Below, piece by piece: positions 25,455-36,032 of a stretch of 64,000 nt of DNA (position 1 is its first letter; each line of letters opens with the position of its first letter). Both the position numbers and the translations under genes were made by a program. The notes below the pieces were generated by a model. The model did no database searches and was not told where the DNA came from. It saw nothing but the letters and a program-made list of their open reading frames with translations. The stretch is from positions 1 through 64,000 of the forward strand of contig CAAGLJ010000224.1 in assembly GCA_900770785.1 (NCBI GenBank). Reading direction: 5' to 3'. Origin of the DNA: Lachnospiraceae bacterium (lineage in GTDB: Bacteria; Bacillota; Clostridia; Lachnospirales; Lachnospiraceae).

Positions 25455-26303
25455 ATGTATGAGGCGGGTTTAGTTTTAGAAGGAGGGGGCATGAAGGGTG
25501 CCTATACCTCTGGTGTTCTGGATTTTTTTCTGGAAAAAAATCTGGAATTTTCTCATTGCTATGGAGTATCAGCAGGAGCCTGTAATCTCTGCTCTTTTTT
25601 ATCCAGACAGAAGAAGAGAGGCTTCAGGAGTCTGACGGAGTATATGGATAATGGAAGGTATTGCGGAATCTATAGCCTGCTTACGGATGGAAATATTTTT
25701 AATAGCAGGTTTGCCTACGATCTGGTGCCCAAATACCTGTTGCCTTTCGACTACGAAACCTATCATCAATATAAAGGGAAGGCCTATGCTGTTGCTACCA
25801 ATATTGTGACAGGAGAAGCGGAATACCTTCCAATGGATGATATCGAGCATGCCATGACTGCTGTGCAGGCATCGGCTTCACTGCCTCTGGTGTCTAAAAA
25901 TGTAGAATATCAGGGAAAATTGTATCTGGACGGGGGAATAGCAGATTCCATTCCCATTCAGCGTTCCATTCTGGAGGGGAACCGTAAGAATGTGGTAATA
26001 TTGACAAAAGAGGCAGGCTATCTAAGAAAACCCTCCAGTCATCTGGAGCTGATTCGGATTAAATACTATAAATATCCAAAGGTGTATGAACTCATGAGAG
26101 ATCGTCATCTGGCATATAATGAGACTATGGATTATCTTATGCGTCAGGTGGAAAACGGTCAGGCCTTTGTTATTCAGCCCAAAGAGAAAAACAGTATCGG
26201 GCGGATGGAAAGAGATCCCCGCAAGCTGAAGGCTCTCTATGACAGTGGCTATCAGGATGCTTTAGCCTGCTATGATGCTTTGCTGGCCTATCTGGAAAAA
26301 TAA
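25455..26303 (+). CDS. Patatin-like phospholipase
   Basis: The 282-residue protein is a patatin-family serine esterase. It shows the oxyanion loop EGGGMKGAYTSGVL near 10-23, the nucleophile elbow GVSAG near 38-42 and the catalytic dyad motif YLDGGIADSIP near 158-168. It resembles the bacterial YjjU/RssA-type subgroup. Such enzymes usually release fatty acids from phospholipids or other acyl lipids; no signal peptide is present. An ATG at 25440 directly after the preceding stop is possible, but GGAGG at 25442-25446 lies at ideal distance for the ATG at 25455. Confidence 0.9.
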   Translation: MYEAGLVLEGGGMKGAYTSGVLDFFLEKNLEFSHCYGVSAGACNLCSFLSRQKKRGFRSLTEYMDNGRYCGIYSLLTDGNIFNSRFAYDLVPKYLLPFDYETYHQYKGKAYAVATNIVTGEAEYLPMDDIEHAMTAVQASASLPLVSKNVEYQGKLYLDGGIADSIPIQRSILEGNRKNVVILTKEAGYLRKPSSHLELIRIKYYKYPKVYELMRDRHLAYNETMDYLMRQVENGQAFVIQPKEKNSIGRMERDPRKLKALYDSGYQDALACYDALLAYLEK

Positions 26304-26324
26304 GGCGGAAAGGAAACGGACTTA

Positions 26325-27146
26325 ATGATTGAAATTTTAAAAGCAATTCTCTTTGGTATTGTAGAAGGAATTACGGAATGGCTGCCCATCAGCAGTACCG
26401 GCCATATGATTCTTCTAAATGAATTTGTGACATTAAACGTGTCAAAGGAATTTTGGGAGATGTTTTTAGTGGTTATTCAGCTGGGAGCCATTCTGGCAGT
26501 TGTTTTGCTGTTCTGGAAAAAAATATTTCCCTTCGACTTTAGTGGTGGACCAATCATCAGGAAGGATATTTTCCGGCTCTGGCTTAAAATTATAGCTGCC
26601 TGTATTCCGGCAGCAGTGGTAGGTATTCTTTTTGATGATCTGCTGGACGAATATTTGTATAATTATACTGTCGTAGCTATTGCTTTGATCGTTTTTGGAA
26701 TTGCTTTTATTATTATTGAAAATAAAAATAAGGGAAGGGTTTCCAAAATCAACAGTCTGGCAGAAATAGGATGGAATACAGCACTGATTATCGGTTTGTT
26801 CCAGCTGATTGCTGCAGTTTTTCCCGGCACAAGCCGTTCTGGTGCAACCATCGTGGGAGCTTTGATGATTGGGGTATCCAGAACAGTGGCAGCAGAATTT
26901 ACCTTCTTTTTGGCCATACCGGTAATGCTGGGAGCAAGTCTTTTGAAAATCTTAAAGTTTGGTTTCCAGTTTACTTCTTCAGAAGCAGTAATCCTGTTTA
27001 CAGGAATGCTTGTAGCTTTTCTGGTCTCCGTCGTGGTGATCAAATTTTTGATGGATTACATTAAAAAGCATGATTTTAAGGTGTTTGGCTGGTATAGAAT
27101 TGTTCTTGGTGTACTGGTTTTGGGCTATTTTGGGCTTTTTGTATAA
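26325..27146 (+). CDS. uppP: Undecaprenyl-diphosphatase (BacA type)
   Basis: This 273-residue membrane enzyme removes one phosphate from undecaprenyl diphosphate, recycling the lipid carrier used for peptidoglycan and other wall polymers; extra copies give bacitracin resistance. Motifs are complete: [20 protein letters not shown] at 10-29 with the catalytic Glu and Ser, and [18 protein letters not shown] near 166-183 with the active-site Arg. About eight membrane helices are expected. GGAAAGGAAAC precedes the ATG. It may be cotranscribed with the patatin gene 21 bases upstream. Confidence 0.97.
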   Translation: MIEILKAILFGIVEGITEWLPISSTGHMILLNEFVTLNVSKEFWEMFLVVIQLGAILAVVLLFWKKIFPFDFSGGPIIRKDIFRLWLKIIAACIPAAVVGILFDDLLDEYLYNYTVVAIALIVFGIAFIIIENKNKGRVSKINSLAEIGWNTALIIGLFQLIAAVFPGTSRSGATIVGALMIGVSRTVAAEFTFFLAIPVMLGASLLKILKFGFQFTSSEAVILFTGMLVAFLVSVVVIKFLMDYIKKHDFKVFGWYRIVLGVLVLGYFGLFV

Positions 27147-27330
27147 AATTTAATTAATCTTTCTACATCCTTTGGTGAGTTAATTCATTGACGCTGTGGA
27201 AAATTGATAGTAAACTCTAGGTTAGAAAGTTAAAATTTGTGCTATATTGTCACAAAATGATTCACAAGAAAACGGTTGGGAATAATATTGTTCAACAGAA
27301 CACATATTTTCTCAGCACACAGGTTTCAGA

Positions 27331-27822
27331 ATGGGAGAACAAATGAAAGGGAAAGTAATCAAGACAGCAGCAGAAGCTGCAACCGGGACACCAGAAGTGA
27401 AGACAGCACCAGTAGCTGAAAAAGCAGCTACCGTTAAGACAGTAGAAGCAAAAGAGACACCTGAGGCAGAGGTAAAAGAAGAGGTTAAAGAAACAGCAGA
27501 GGCAACCAACACAGCCGCAGCTAAAGCTACCGGAAGGAAAACGACGTCCAAGGCTGCAGGAACGAAGAAAACAACAGCCAAAGCAGAAACAGCCGCGGCT
27601 AAAGCTGCTGGAAAGAAAGCAGAGATTAAGGCCGGCCTGACCATACAGTATGGAGGTAAATCCTATTCTCAGGAAGAACTGATGAAGATTGCCAAAGATG
27701 TATGGAAATTTGACTTAAAGAAGAAGGTTGGGGATTTAAAATCTGTAGAGTTATACGTAAAACCTGAAGAAAATATCTGCTACTATGTAATGAACGATGA
27801 AACAGGAAGTTTTGCTTTATAG
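27331..27822 (+). CDS. DUF6465 family protein with Lys/Ala/Thr-rich N-terminus
   Basis: The 163-residue protein has two parts. Residues 1-105 are low complexity, made largely of Lys, Ala, Glu and Thr with repeated AAKA-like units, similar in composition to histone-like tails. Residues 106-163 form the conserved domain I associate with DUF6465: LTIQYGGKSYSQEEL, KDVWKFDLKKKVGDLKSVELY, and EENICYYVMNDETGSF. The basic tail suggests nucleic acid or polyanion binding, which is inference. It stands alone, followed by two terminator-like hairpins. Confidence 0.8.
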   Translation: MGEQMKGKVIKTAAEAATGTPEVKTAPVAEKAATVKTVEAKETPEAEVKEEVKETAEATNTAAAKATGRKTTSKAAGTKKTTAKAETAAAKAAGKKAEIKAGLTIQYGGKSYSQEELMKIAKDVWKFDLKKKVGDLKSVELYVKPEENICYYVMNDETGSFAL

Positions 27823-27864
27823 GAGTTCTGGGATTATTTCAAAATGCACAAAAGATAAGTTACT

Positions 27865-27894
27865 ACAGCTACTGCTCTTTGCAGTGGCTGTTTT
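27865..27894 (+). terminator. Terminator of the DUF6465 gene
   Basis: ACAGCTACTGC (27865-27875) pairs with GCAGTGGCTGT (27881-27891), loop TCTTT, one G-T pair, then TTTT. It lies 43 bases after the stop codon. Confidence 0.7.
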
Positions 27895-27964
27895 GGTAAA
27901 GACGGAATTGTCTGCTGCAGATATTGTTCTCCTCAAGGGATATCCTGATTAAAATTAAGAAAAA

Positions 27965-27998
27965 GGGACTGTCATATTTTGGCAGTCCCCTTCTTTAA
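27965..27998 (+). terminator. Second terminator before the heat-shock operon
   Basis: GGGACTGTC (27965-27973) pairs with GGCAGTCCC (27981-27989) around ATATTTT, followed by CTTCTTT. Together with the hairpin at 27865 it insulates hrcA from upstream transcription. The 348-base stretch 27823-28170 holds only these hairpins, the promoter and CIRCE. Confidence 0.75.
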
Positions 27999-28083
27999 AT
28001 GTACACAGCAGATGTATGGATACGTTTTTTTAACCATCAGCAATAATTAATAATTATTTTAGAAATAATTTTGTCTTAACTGG

Positions 28084-28112
28084 TTGACAATAAGAAAAGT
28101 AAATGCTATTTT
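28084..28112 (+). promoter_or_regulatory. Sigma-A promoter of hrcA-grpE-dnaK-dnaJ
   Basis: Perfect TTGACA at 28084-28089 and TATTTT at 28107-28112 with 17 bases between. The predicted start is near 28119, so the CIRCE operator lies just downstream where bound HrcA blocks initiation. Confidence 0.8.
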
Positions 28113-28126
28113 ATGGTAAGAAGATG

Positions 28127-28153
28127 TTAGCACTCAAAAGGAGAGAGTGCTAA
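28127..28153. promoter_or_regulatory. CIRCE operator (HrcA binding site)
   Basis: TTAGCACTC, nine bases, GAGTGCTAA: an exact match to the CIRCE consensus. HrcA, encoded 18 bases downstream, represses through this site; GroEL activity normally keeps HrcA folded, so heat stress relieves repression. Confidence 0.97.
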
Positions 28154-28170
28154 TAACAAGGGAAGGAGTG

Positions 28171-29205
28171 ATGGTGTTGCAACTGGATGAAAGAAAAATG
28201 AAGATACTGCAGGCCATCATTCGTAATTATCTCGAAACCGGTGAACCGGTAGGCAGCAGAACCATTTCCAAATATACAGATTTAAACTTAAGCAGTGCTA
28301 CCATTCGGAATGAGATGGCAGATTTAGAGGAGATGGGGTACATTTTACAGCCCCACACCTCGGCAGGGCGGATTCCCTCCGATGCCGGATATCGACTGTA
28401 TGTGGATATGATGATGGAAGAGAAGGAAAGAGAAGTGGATGAGCTTAAGGAGGTTCTTCTGGAGAAGGAGGATCGGCTGGATAATTTGCTGAAGCAGACA
28501 GCCAAGCTTCTGGCGGTAAACACCAATTACGCTACTATGATTTCCACGCCCAGCATCTACCACAATAAACTGAAATTTATTCAGCTTTCCAGGGTAGAGA
28601 AGAATCAGCTGCTGGCGGTTATCGTTATTGAAGGAAATGTAATTAAGAATACCATTCTGGATGTGGATGAGGTATTAACCGATGAAACGCTTCTGAAGCT
28701 GAATATTTTGCTGAATACCCATTTAAATGGTATGGCTATTGAGGAAATTAATCTTCCTTTGATTACCGCCCTTAAGCGGCAGGCGGGAATCCACAGCGAG
28801 ATTATCAGCGAGGTAATTGATGCCGTAGCCGAAGCCATCAAAGCAGACGAAAATCTGGAGATTTACACCAGCGGAGCCAATAACATTTTTAAATACCCGG
28901 AATTGGCGGATAACCAGAGAGCCAGTGAACTGATCAGTGCTTTTGAAGAGAAAAAGGAGCTGACGGAACTGGTAAAAGAAAACCTTGCCAAAGAACGTAA
29001 GACAGCCATTCAGGTCTATATTGGGAAGGAATCAGCATTGGAGAATATGGAGGATTGCAGCATCGTTACCGCCACCTACGAGCTGGGTGAGGGAATGAAG
29101 GGAACTATTGGAATTATCGGTCCCAAGCGGATGGATTATGATAAGGTGGTAGATAACCTGAAAAATGTGATGCAGCAGCTGGATGCAGTATACAGAAGGG
29201 AATAG
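28171..29205 (+). CDS. hrcA: Heat-inducible transcription repressor HrcA
   Basis: HrcA binds CIRCE and represses chaperone genes, including its own operon. The 344-residue protein has the N-terminal winged helix (LDERKMKILQAIIRNYLETGEPVGSRTISK, then LSSATIRNEMADLEEMGY near 44-61), the conserved PHTSAGRIPSDAGYRLYVD near 65-83, and the GAF-like C-terminal domain ending in GIIGPKRMDYDKVV. A GTG at 28147 inside CIRCE would add eight residues, but ATG 28171 follows GGAAGGAG and matches the usual HrcA start. First gene of the operon. Confidence 0.97.
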   Translation: MVLQLDERKMKILQAIIRNYLETGEPVGSRTISKYTDLNLSSATIRNEMADLEEMGYILQPHTSAGRIPSDAGYRLYVDMMMEEKEREVDELKEVLLEKEDRLDNLLKQTAKLLAVNTNYATMISTPSIYHNKLKFIQLSRVEKNQLLAVIVIEGNVIKNTILDVDEVLTDETLLKLNILLNTHLNGMAIEEINLPLITALKRQAGIHSEIISEVIDAVAEAIKADENLEIYTSGANNIFKYPELADNQRASELISAFEEKKELTELVKENLAKERKTAIQVYIGKESALENMEDCSIVTATYELGEGMKGTIGIIGPKRMDYDKVVDNLKNVMQQLDAVYRRE

Positions 29206-29220
29206 AAAGGAAAGATAGTC

Positions 29221-29928
29221 GTGCAGGATATTTTTGATGAAGAATTAGAAGATATGGTAGCAGAAGAGATTGTTAAGGAAAGAGCAGAGGCTTTTGAGAA
29301 TCTGAAGGATGCCGTGGAAAAAATGCCAAAAGATGGTGCTGACGGCAGACCGGATGAGGCCGAAGGGGAAGAAAGCCAGGAGAGAGCCCCACAGGAGGCT
29401 GCTTCTGAACAGGAAGAAGCCTCACAGGAAGAGGCTGCTGAGAATAAAAAAGGGGATAAGAAATTTTTCCAGAAAAAAGCGGATAAGAAAACGGCAGCTC
29501 TGGAGGATAAGATTGCAGAGCTGGAAGACAAGACCAAACGTCAGATGGCAGAGTTTGATAATTTCCGCAAACGTACTGAAAAAGAGAAATCCCAGATGTT
29601 TGAAACCGGTGCAAAAAGCGTAATTGAAAAAATTTTACCGGTGATTGATAATTTTGAACGGGGATTGATTACCGTTGAAGAAGACAATAAGGATTCTTTT
29701 TATGATGGTATGTGCATGATTCACAAGCAGATGCTGGGAGAGCTGGAGAAAATCGGTGTTACACCTATTGAAGCATTGGGACAGGAGTTTGATCCTAATC
29801 TCCACAATGCGGTAATGCAGGTGGAAAGTGAAGAATTTGCATCAGGTATTGTGGCTCAGGAATTATTGAAGGGCTATAAATATAGAGATACTGTAGTAAG
29901 ACACAGTATGGTAGCAGTAGTACAATAA
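29221..29928 (+). CDS. grpE: Nucleotide exchange factor GrpE
   Basis: GrpE releases ADP from DnaK and resets the chaperone cycle. The 235-residue protein starts with GTG at 29221 after AAAGGAAAG. Residues 1-95 form an unusually long, Glu/Ala/Lys-rich disordered head. A coiled coil covers about 95-135 (KIAELEDKTKRQMAEFDNFRKRTEKEK), and the compact C-terminal domain carries LPVIDNFERGL and LLKGYKYRDTVVRHSMVAV at the end. The family core is intact; the long acidic head makes it larger than the roughly 190-residue norm. Confidence 0.96.
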   Translation: MQDIFDEELEDMVAEEIVKERAEAFENLKDAVEKMPKDGADGRPDEAEGEESQERAPQEAASEQEEASQEEAAENKKGDKKFFQKKADKKTAALEDKIAELEDKTKRQMAEFDNFRKRTEKEKSQMFETGAKSVIEKILPVIDNFERGLITVEEDNKDSFYDGMCMIHKQMLGELEKIGVTPIEALGQEFDPNLHNAVMQVESEEFASGIVAQELLKGYKYRDTVVRHSMVAVVQ

Positions 29929-29994
29929 TGCGATGCATTGTTGCAAATGATTATATTTTAGAAAAGCAAATAATTGAGTTCAGGACTCGCATAG

Positions 29995-31881
<1,887 letters not shown>

Positions 31882-31895
31882 TGAATTTTTTCAAA

Positions 31896-31924
31896 GGCTG
31901 CTTTGCGTAAACGGCAAAGCAGCC
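31896..31924 (+). repeat. Perfect 11-bp hairpin between dnaK and dnaJ
   Basis: GGCTGCTTTGC pairs exactly with GCAAAGCAGCC around a seven-base loop. ATTAATGGGTTTTT follows, so the T run is displaced by nine bases. It may slow transcription, protect the 3' end of dnaK mRNA, or mark a processing site, lowering DnaJ relative to DnaK. Confidence 0.65.
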
Positions 31925-31990
31925 ATTAATGGGTTTTTGTAGGAGCAAAAATTGTCACAATAAGAGACGGTTTTTGGAATGGAGATTGAT

Positions 31991-33169
31991 ATGGCAGAGC
32001 AAAAGAGAGATTATTATGAGGTCTTAGGCGTTGATAAAAATGCTGATGATGCTGCCTTGAAAAAGGCGTATCGTGTATTGGCAAAAAAGTATCATCCGGA
32101 TATGAATCCCGGAAATGCCGAAGCGGAAAAGAAATTTAAAGAAGCCTCCGAAGCCTATGCGGTATTAAGTGATCCGGAAAAGAGACGTCAGTATGATCAG
32201 TTTGGTCATGCAGCCTTTGACGGAGGGGCCGGTGGCGGTGGCTTTGGCGGCTTCGACTTTAGCGGTGCTGATTTTGGAGATATCTTTGGGGATATTTTTG
32301 GAGATTTTTTTGGCGGCGGCAGAAGTCGCGGCGGAAGAGCCAATAATGGTCCCATGAAGGGCAGCAATATCCGTACCAGCGTAAGGATCACCTTTGAAGA
32401 AGCGGTCTTTGGCTGCGAAAAAGAAATTGAACTGAATACGAAGGATGAGTGTAAAACCTGTCATGGTACAGGAGCAAAACCGGGAACCAGCCCGGAAACC
32501 TGCAGCAAATGCGGTGGTAAGGGACAGGTGGTATTTACCCAGCAGTCTTTCTTCGGTACCGTAAGAAACGTACAGGCCTGCCCTGACTGTCAGGGGACAG
32601 GTAAGGTAATCAGGGATAAATGTCCTGATTGCCATGGCTCAGGATACATCCCCATGCGGAAACGATTCGCAGTGGATATTCCCGCAGGTATTGATAATGG
32701 GCAGTGCAAGCGTCTCACCGGACAGGGTGAACCGGGCATCAATGGAGGGCCCAGAGGTGATGTGCTGGTAGAAGTAATTGTAGGACGTCATCCTATTTTC
32801 CAGAGGCAGGAATACAATATTTATTCTACTGTACCTGTGTCCTTTGCAGTAGCAGCTTTAGGCGGTGACGTAGTTATTGATACTGTGGACGGTAAGGTGA
32901 TTTATGAAGTAAAACCGGGAACCCAGACGGATACTCGTGTACGTTTAAAGGGTAAGGGTGTTCCTTCCTTACGCAATCGTGAGGTGCGTGGTGATCATTA
33001 TGTAACACTGGTAGTACAGGTTCCGGATAAACTTTCTCACGAGGCAAAGGAGCTGCTGCGTAAATTCGATGAAGAAACAGGTGACAGTCTGAATGCAGCA
33101 AAACGATTGAGTGGTGAAGAACCGGAAAAACAGAGTGGTCACAAAAAGAAAAAGGGCTTATTTAAATAA
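31991..33169 (+). CDS. dnaJ: Chaperone protein DnaJ (Hsp40)
   Basis: DnaJ delivers substrates to DnaK and stimulates its ATPase. The 392-residue protein has the J domain with [10 protein letters not shown] holding the HPD motif at about 33-35, a Gly/Phe-rich region at about 70-115, four zinc-binding CxxCxGxG repeats ([36 protein letters not shown]) between 150 and 215, and the C-terminal substrate and dimer domains. ATG 31979 is possible, but ATG 31991 sits properly after GGAG and gives the normal [13 protein letters not shown] start. A terminator follows at 33182. Confidence 0.97.
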   Translation: MAEQKRDYYEVLGVDKNADDAALKKAYRVLAKKYHPDMNPGNAEAEKKFKEASEAYAVLSDPEKRRQYDQFGHAAFDGGAGGGGFGGFDFSGADFGDIFGDIFGDFFGGGRSRGGRANNGPMKGSNIRTSVRITFEEAVFGCEKEIELNTKDECKTCHGTGAKPGTSPETCSKCGGKGQVVFTQQSFFGTVRNVQACPDCQGTGKVIRDKCPDCHGSGYIPMRKRFAVDIPAGIDNGQCKRLTGQGEPGINGGPRGDVLVEVIVGRHPIFQRQEYNIYSTVPVSFAVAALGGDVVIDTVDGKVIYEVKPGTQTDTRVRLKGKGVPSLRNREVRGDHYVTLVVQVPDKLSHEAKELLRKFDEETGDSLNAAKRLSGEEPEKQSGHKKKKGLFK

Positions 33170-33181
33170 GGGATTTGACAC

Positions 33182-33224
33182 CAGTCGGTTATCTGATCAT
33201 ATCAGTATGACCGGCTGTTTTTTT
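33182..33224 (+). terminator. Terminator of the heat-shock operon
   Basis: CAGTCGGTTAT continues through CTGAT and pairs with ATCAG, one bulged T, ATGACCGGCTG, with two G-T pairs, loop CAT, followed by seven T. It is 12 bases after the dnaJ stop. Confidence 0.88.
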
Positions 33225-33284
33225 GTGTATATGGAAAATAAAGCCTTTTATTGGGGGATTTTCCTGCCTGGAAAGGGAAAAACG

Positions 33285-33313
33285 TTTACAAACAGCCTTT
33301 ATCAAGGTATAAT
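33285..33313 (+). promoter_or_regulatory. Sigma-A promoter of the threonylcarbamoyl-AMP synthase gene
   Basis: TTTACA at 33285-33290 and perfect TATAAT at 33308-33313, spacing 17. It would drive the genes from 33336 to about 37199. Confidence 0.85.
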
Positions 33314-33335
33314 TAAGCCGCAAGGGAAGAGATTT

Positions 33336-34385
33336 ATGGATACAAAGATAGTAGAAATAGAAAATGCAGTTTTGAAGTCGGAGATTTTTAAAGAGGCAGG
33401 AAAAATAATCCGGGCAGGAGGCCTGGTGGCCTTTCCTACGGAGACCGTTTATGGTTTGGGGGGAGATGCACTAAATCCTGCTTCTGCCAGACGGATATAT
33501 GAGGCTAAAGGACGACCCTCAGACAATCCGCTGATTGTGCATATTTGCAGACTGGAGGATATGGAGGTTCTGACAGAAAAAATTCCCCCATCGGCTTACT
33601 CTCTGGCAGAAGCCTTTTGGCCCGGACCATTGACTATGATTTTAACGAAATCAGAAAGAGTGCCCACAGAAACTACCGGCGGTCTGGATACGGTAGCTGT
33701 GCGAATGCCTTCAGATCCCGTAGCATTGGAACTGATTCGGGAAGCGGGAGGATTTGTGGCAGCTCCCAGTGCAAATCTATCCGGTCGCCCAAGCCCCACT
33801 GCTTCCCAATATGTAATTGAGGATTTGAAAGGAAGAATCGAAATGATTCTGGCGGGAGAAGATAGTACCATAGGGCTGGAATCCACCATTGTGGACATAA
33901 CTTCTGACATACCCGTCATTCTGAGGCCCGGCTTTATTACGGAGGATATGCTGCAAAAGGTTCTGGGAGAGGTCAAAACGGATCCTACCCTGCTGGATGG
34001 GAGCTGTAAGGAACCACCCAAAGCACCGGGAATGCGTTATCGCCATTATGCACCCAGGGGACAGCTTACCATCATACAGGGGCAGCAGGAGAGGGTGACA
34101 GAGCGGATTAACCAGGAGGTTACAAAGGCAGCAGCCAGAGGAAAAAAAACCGGAATTATCTGTGTGGATGAGACCTTCCCTTTCTATCGGGCCGACAGCA
34201 TTAAAAGTGTGGGCCGACGAAGGGATGAGGAAGTAATTGCAAGGCATTTGTACCGGATATTGAGGGAATTTGATGACGAGGAAGTAGAGGTTATTTTTTC
34301 GGAAGGTTTTACCCAATACGGAATGGGACAGGCGATTATGAACCGTCTGCTAAAGGCCGCAGGCCATCGGGTTGAAGAAGCATAA
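33336..34385 (+). CDS. ywlC: L-threonylcarbamoyladenylate synthase (Sua5/YwlC type)
   Basis: The enzyme makes threonylcarbamoyl-AMP from threonine, bicarbonate and ATP, the first step to the t6A37 modification of ANN-decoding tRNAs. The 349-residue protein contains the YrdC domain (AGGLVAFPTETVYGLGGDAL near 25-44, EAKGRPSDNPLIVHI near 55-69, VAAPSANLSGRPSPT near 141-155) and a C-terminal Sua5 domain (from about 225, APGMRYRHYAP linker then the end). The reading frame is open upstream to 33111, overlapping dnaJ, but that part contains the terminator and promoter; ATG 33336 follows AAGGGAAGAG. Confidence 0.95.
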   Translation: MDTKIVEIENAVLKSEIFKEAGKIIRAGGLVAFPTETVYGLGGDALNPASARRIYEAKGRPSDNPLIVHICRLEDMEVLTEKIPPSAYSLAEAFWPGPLTMILTKSERVPTETTGGLDTVAVRMPSDPVALELIREAGGFVAAPSANLSGRPSPTASQYVIEDLKGRIEMILAGEDSTIGLESTIVDITSDIPVILRPGFITEDMLQKVLGEVKTDPTLLDGSCKEPPKAPGMRYRHYAPRGQLTIIQGQQERVTERINQEVTKAAARGKKTGIICVDETFPFYRADSIKSVGRRRDEEVIARHLYRILREFDDEEVEVIFSEGFTQYGMGQAIMNRLLKAAGHRVEEA

Positions 34386-34419
34386 AAAATTTCGGATATA
34401 ATATAAAGGGAGGAAAAAG

Positions 34420-34848
34420 ATGATAGCATTAGGCAGTGACCATGGCGGTTATGACATGAAAAAGGTGGTCATGGAATATTTGGATGAACAGGGGATTGCT
34501 TATAAGGATTTTGGATGCTATGACAAAGCATCCTGTGATTATCCCCATTTTGGGCGGGCAGCGGCCCAGGCGGTGGCCAGCGGAGAGTGCGACAAAGGAA
34601 TCCTGATTTGCACAACCGGAATCGGAATTTCCATGGTGGCTAATAAGGTAAAGGGTGTTCGTGCAGCACTTTGTACAGATCCCTACTGTGCAAAAATGAC
34701 CCGGCTTCATAATGATGCCAATGTTCTGGCTCTGGGTGGCGGCATAATCGGAAAGAACATGGCACTGGAAATCGTGGAGGTATTTTTAAATACTGAATTT
34801 TCTCAGGGAGAGAACCATATTAGAAGAATCGGCCTGATGGAAAACTAA
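34420..34848 (+). CDS. rpiB: Ribose-5-phosphate isomerase B
   Basis: RpiB interconverts ribose-5-phosphate and ribulose-5-phosphate in the pentose phosphate pathway; related LacAB enzymes act on galactose-6-phosphate. The 142-residue protein has [12 protein letters not shown] at 3-14, the catalytic Cys in [23 protein letters not shown] near 64-86, and [11 protein letters not shown]. Many homologues read CGTG in the anion-binding loop; here it is CTTG, which I believe recurs in clostridial sequences. GGGAGGAAAAAG precedes the ATG. It supplies ribose phosphate upstream of the uracil salvage enzyme encoded next. Confidence 0.92.
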   Translation: MIALGSDHGGYDMKKVVMEYLDEQGIAYKDFGCYDKASCDYPHFGRAAAQAVASGECDKGILICTTGIGISMVANKVKGVRAALCTDPYCAKMTRLHNDANVLALGGGIIGKNMALEIVEVFLNTEFSQGENHIRRIGLMEN

Positions 34849-34891
34849 AATAAAGAACAGAGGAGAATCCTCTATGGAAAAGGAGAGCGTT

Positions 34892-35518
34892 ATGGCAAAG
34901 GTAATCGTTATGGATCATCCCCTGATCCAGCATAAAATCGGACATATCAGGAAAACGGATACGGGCACAATGGATTTTCGGAATACCATTTCAGAAATTG
35001 CGGCCCTGATATGCTATGAAGCGACCCGGGAACTGGCTTTAGAGGAAGTGGAGATTGAAACCCCTATTTGTAAGGCAGTGGTAAAGCAGCTAAAGGGTAA
35101 GAAAATGGCCATTGTTCCCATTTTAAGAGCGGGACTGGGAATGGTGGATGGAGTATTAAACCTGATTCCGGCAGCCAAGGTGGGACACATCGGACTGTAC
35201 AGAGATCCGAACACTTTGCAGCCTGTAGAATACTACTGCAAGCTGCCTGCCGACTGTGCGGAGCGGGAGGTATTCGTGGTAGACCCCATGCTGGCTACCG
35301 GAGGTTCTTCCGTAGCAGCAATTCAGATGCTCAAAGACAGAGGCTGCCGGAAAATCCATTTCATGTGTATCATTGCTGCCCCGGAGGGAGTTAAGGCTAT
35401 GGAAGAAGCACATCCCGATGTGGATATGTACATTGGGGCTTTGGATGAGAAGCTGAACGACCACGGTTATATTGTTCCCGGTCTTGGAGACGCTGGAGAC
35501 CGCATTTTTGGCACCAAA
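34892..35518 (+). CDS. upp: Uracil phosphoribosyltransferase
   Basis: Upp salvages uracil by joining it to PRPP to form UMP. The 208-residue protein, with stop codon at 35519-35521, carries [17 protein letters not shown] at the start, [15 protein letters not shown] near 75-89, the PRPP loop [15 protein letters not shown] near 129-143 and the uracil-binding C-terminus [16 protein letters not shown]. An ATG at 34874 would add six residues, yet AAGGAGAG at 34879 is right for ATG 34892 and the normal start is MAKVIV. Its PRPP donor is made by the prs product encoded at 49320. The dCMP deaminase gene starts 10 bases after the stop. Confidence 0.96.
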
Positions 35519-35531
35519 TAGGGAAGATACA

Positions 35532-36011
35532 ATGAAGCGGAAAGACTATATCAGCTGGGATGAATATTTCATGGGTGTATCCCTGCTCTCCGGTATGCGG
35601 TCCAAGGATCCGAATACACAGGTAGGGGCCTGCATCGTCAGTGAGGATAATAAAATACTTTCGATGGGCTACAACGGCTTTCCTCTGGGCTGCTCAGATG
35701 AGGAGTTTCCCTGGGAGAGAGAGGGTGATGTGGAAGAGACAAAATATGCCTATGTTACCCACAGTGAGCTGAATGCAATTTTGAACTATCGGGGCGGAAG
35801 TTTACAGGGAGCCAAACTTTATGTTTCCCTTTTTCCCTGCAATGAGTGTGCTAAAGCAATTATTCAAAGCGGAATCAAAACCGTGATTTATGATGATGAT
35901 AAATATGCAGACACTCCTGCCAGTAGGGCATCCAGAAGGATGTTTGATGCAGCCGGAGTGGAGTATCGCAGATATAAACGGACGGGACGCACGGTGAAAA
36001 TGGAATTGTAA
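35532..36011 (+). CDS. Deoxycytidylate (dCMP) deaminase
   Basis: This 159-residue zinc enzyme converts dCMP to dUMP, feeding dTMP synthesis. It has WDEYFMGVSLLSGMRSKDPNTQVGACIV at the N-terminus, the zinc and proton-shuttle motif THSELNAIL near 77-85 and the second zinc motif FPCNECAKAII near 103-113. An insertion-type loop between these regions (PLGCSDEEFPWERE) is usual for dCMP deaminases and separates them from simple cytidine deaminases. ATG 35532 follows AGGGAAG; the open frame extends upstream into upp but without a fitting start. Confidence 0.93.
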   Translation: MKRKDYISWDEYFMGVSLLSGMRSKDPNTQVGACIVSEDNKILSMGYNGFPLGCSDEEFPWEREGDVEETKYAYVTHSELNAILNYRGGSLQGAKLYVSLFPCNECAKAIIQSGIKTVIYDDDKYADTPASRASRRMFDAAGVEYRRYKRTGRTVKMEL

Positions 36012-36032
36012 AGGGATGAGAAAGGATTTTTC

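Noticed and set aside
27312..27644. Ala/Val/Ser-rich minus-strand frame opposite the DUF6465 gene
   Set aside because: It is the complement of the repetitive Lys/Ala-coding tail and has no promoter or ribosome site.
28147..28170. GTG start for hrcA within CIRCE
   Set aside because: It would place the start inside the operator with no ribosome site; the ATG at 28171 follows GGAAGGAG.
33111..33335. N-terminal extension of the threonylcarbamoyl-AMP synthase frame overlapping dnaJ
   Set aside because: It contains the dnaJ terminator and a near-consensus promoter; the ATG at 33336 has a ribosome site and gives the family-typical start.
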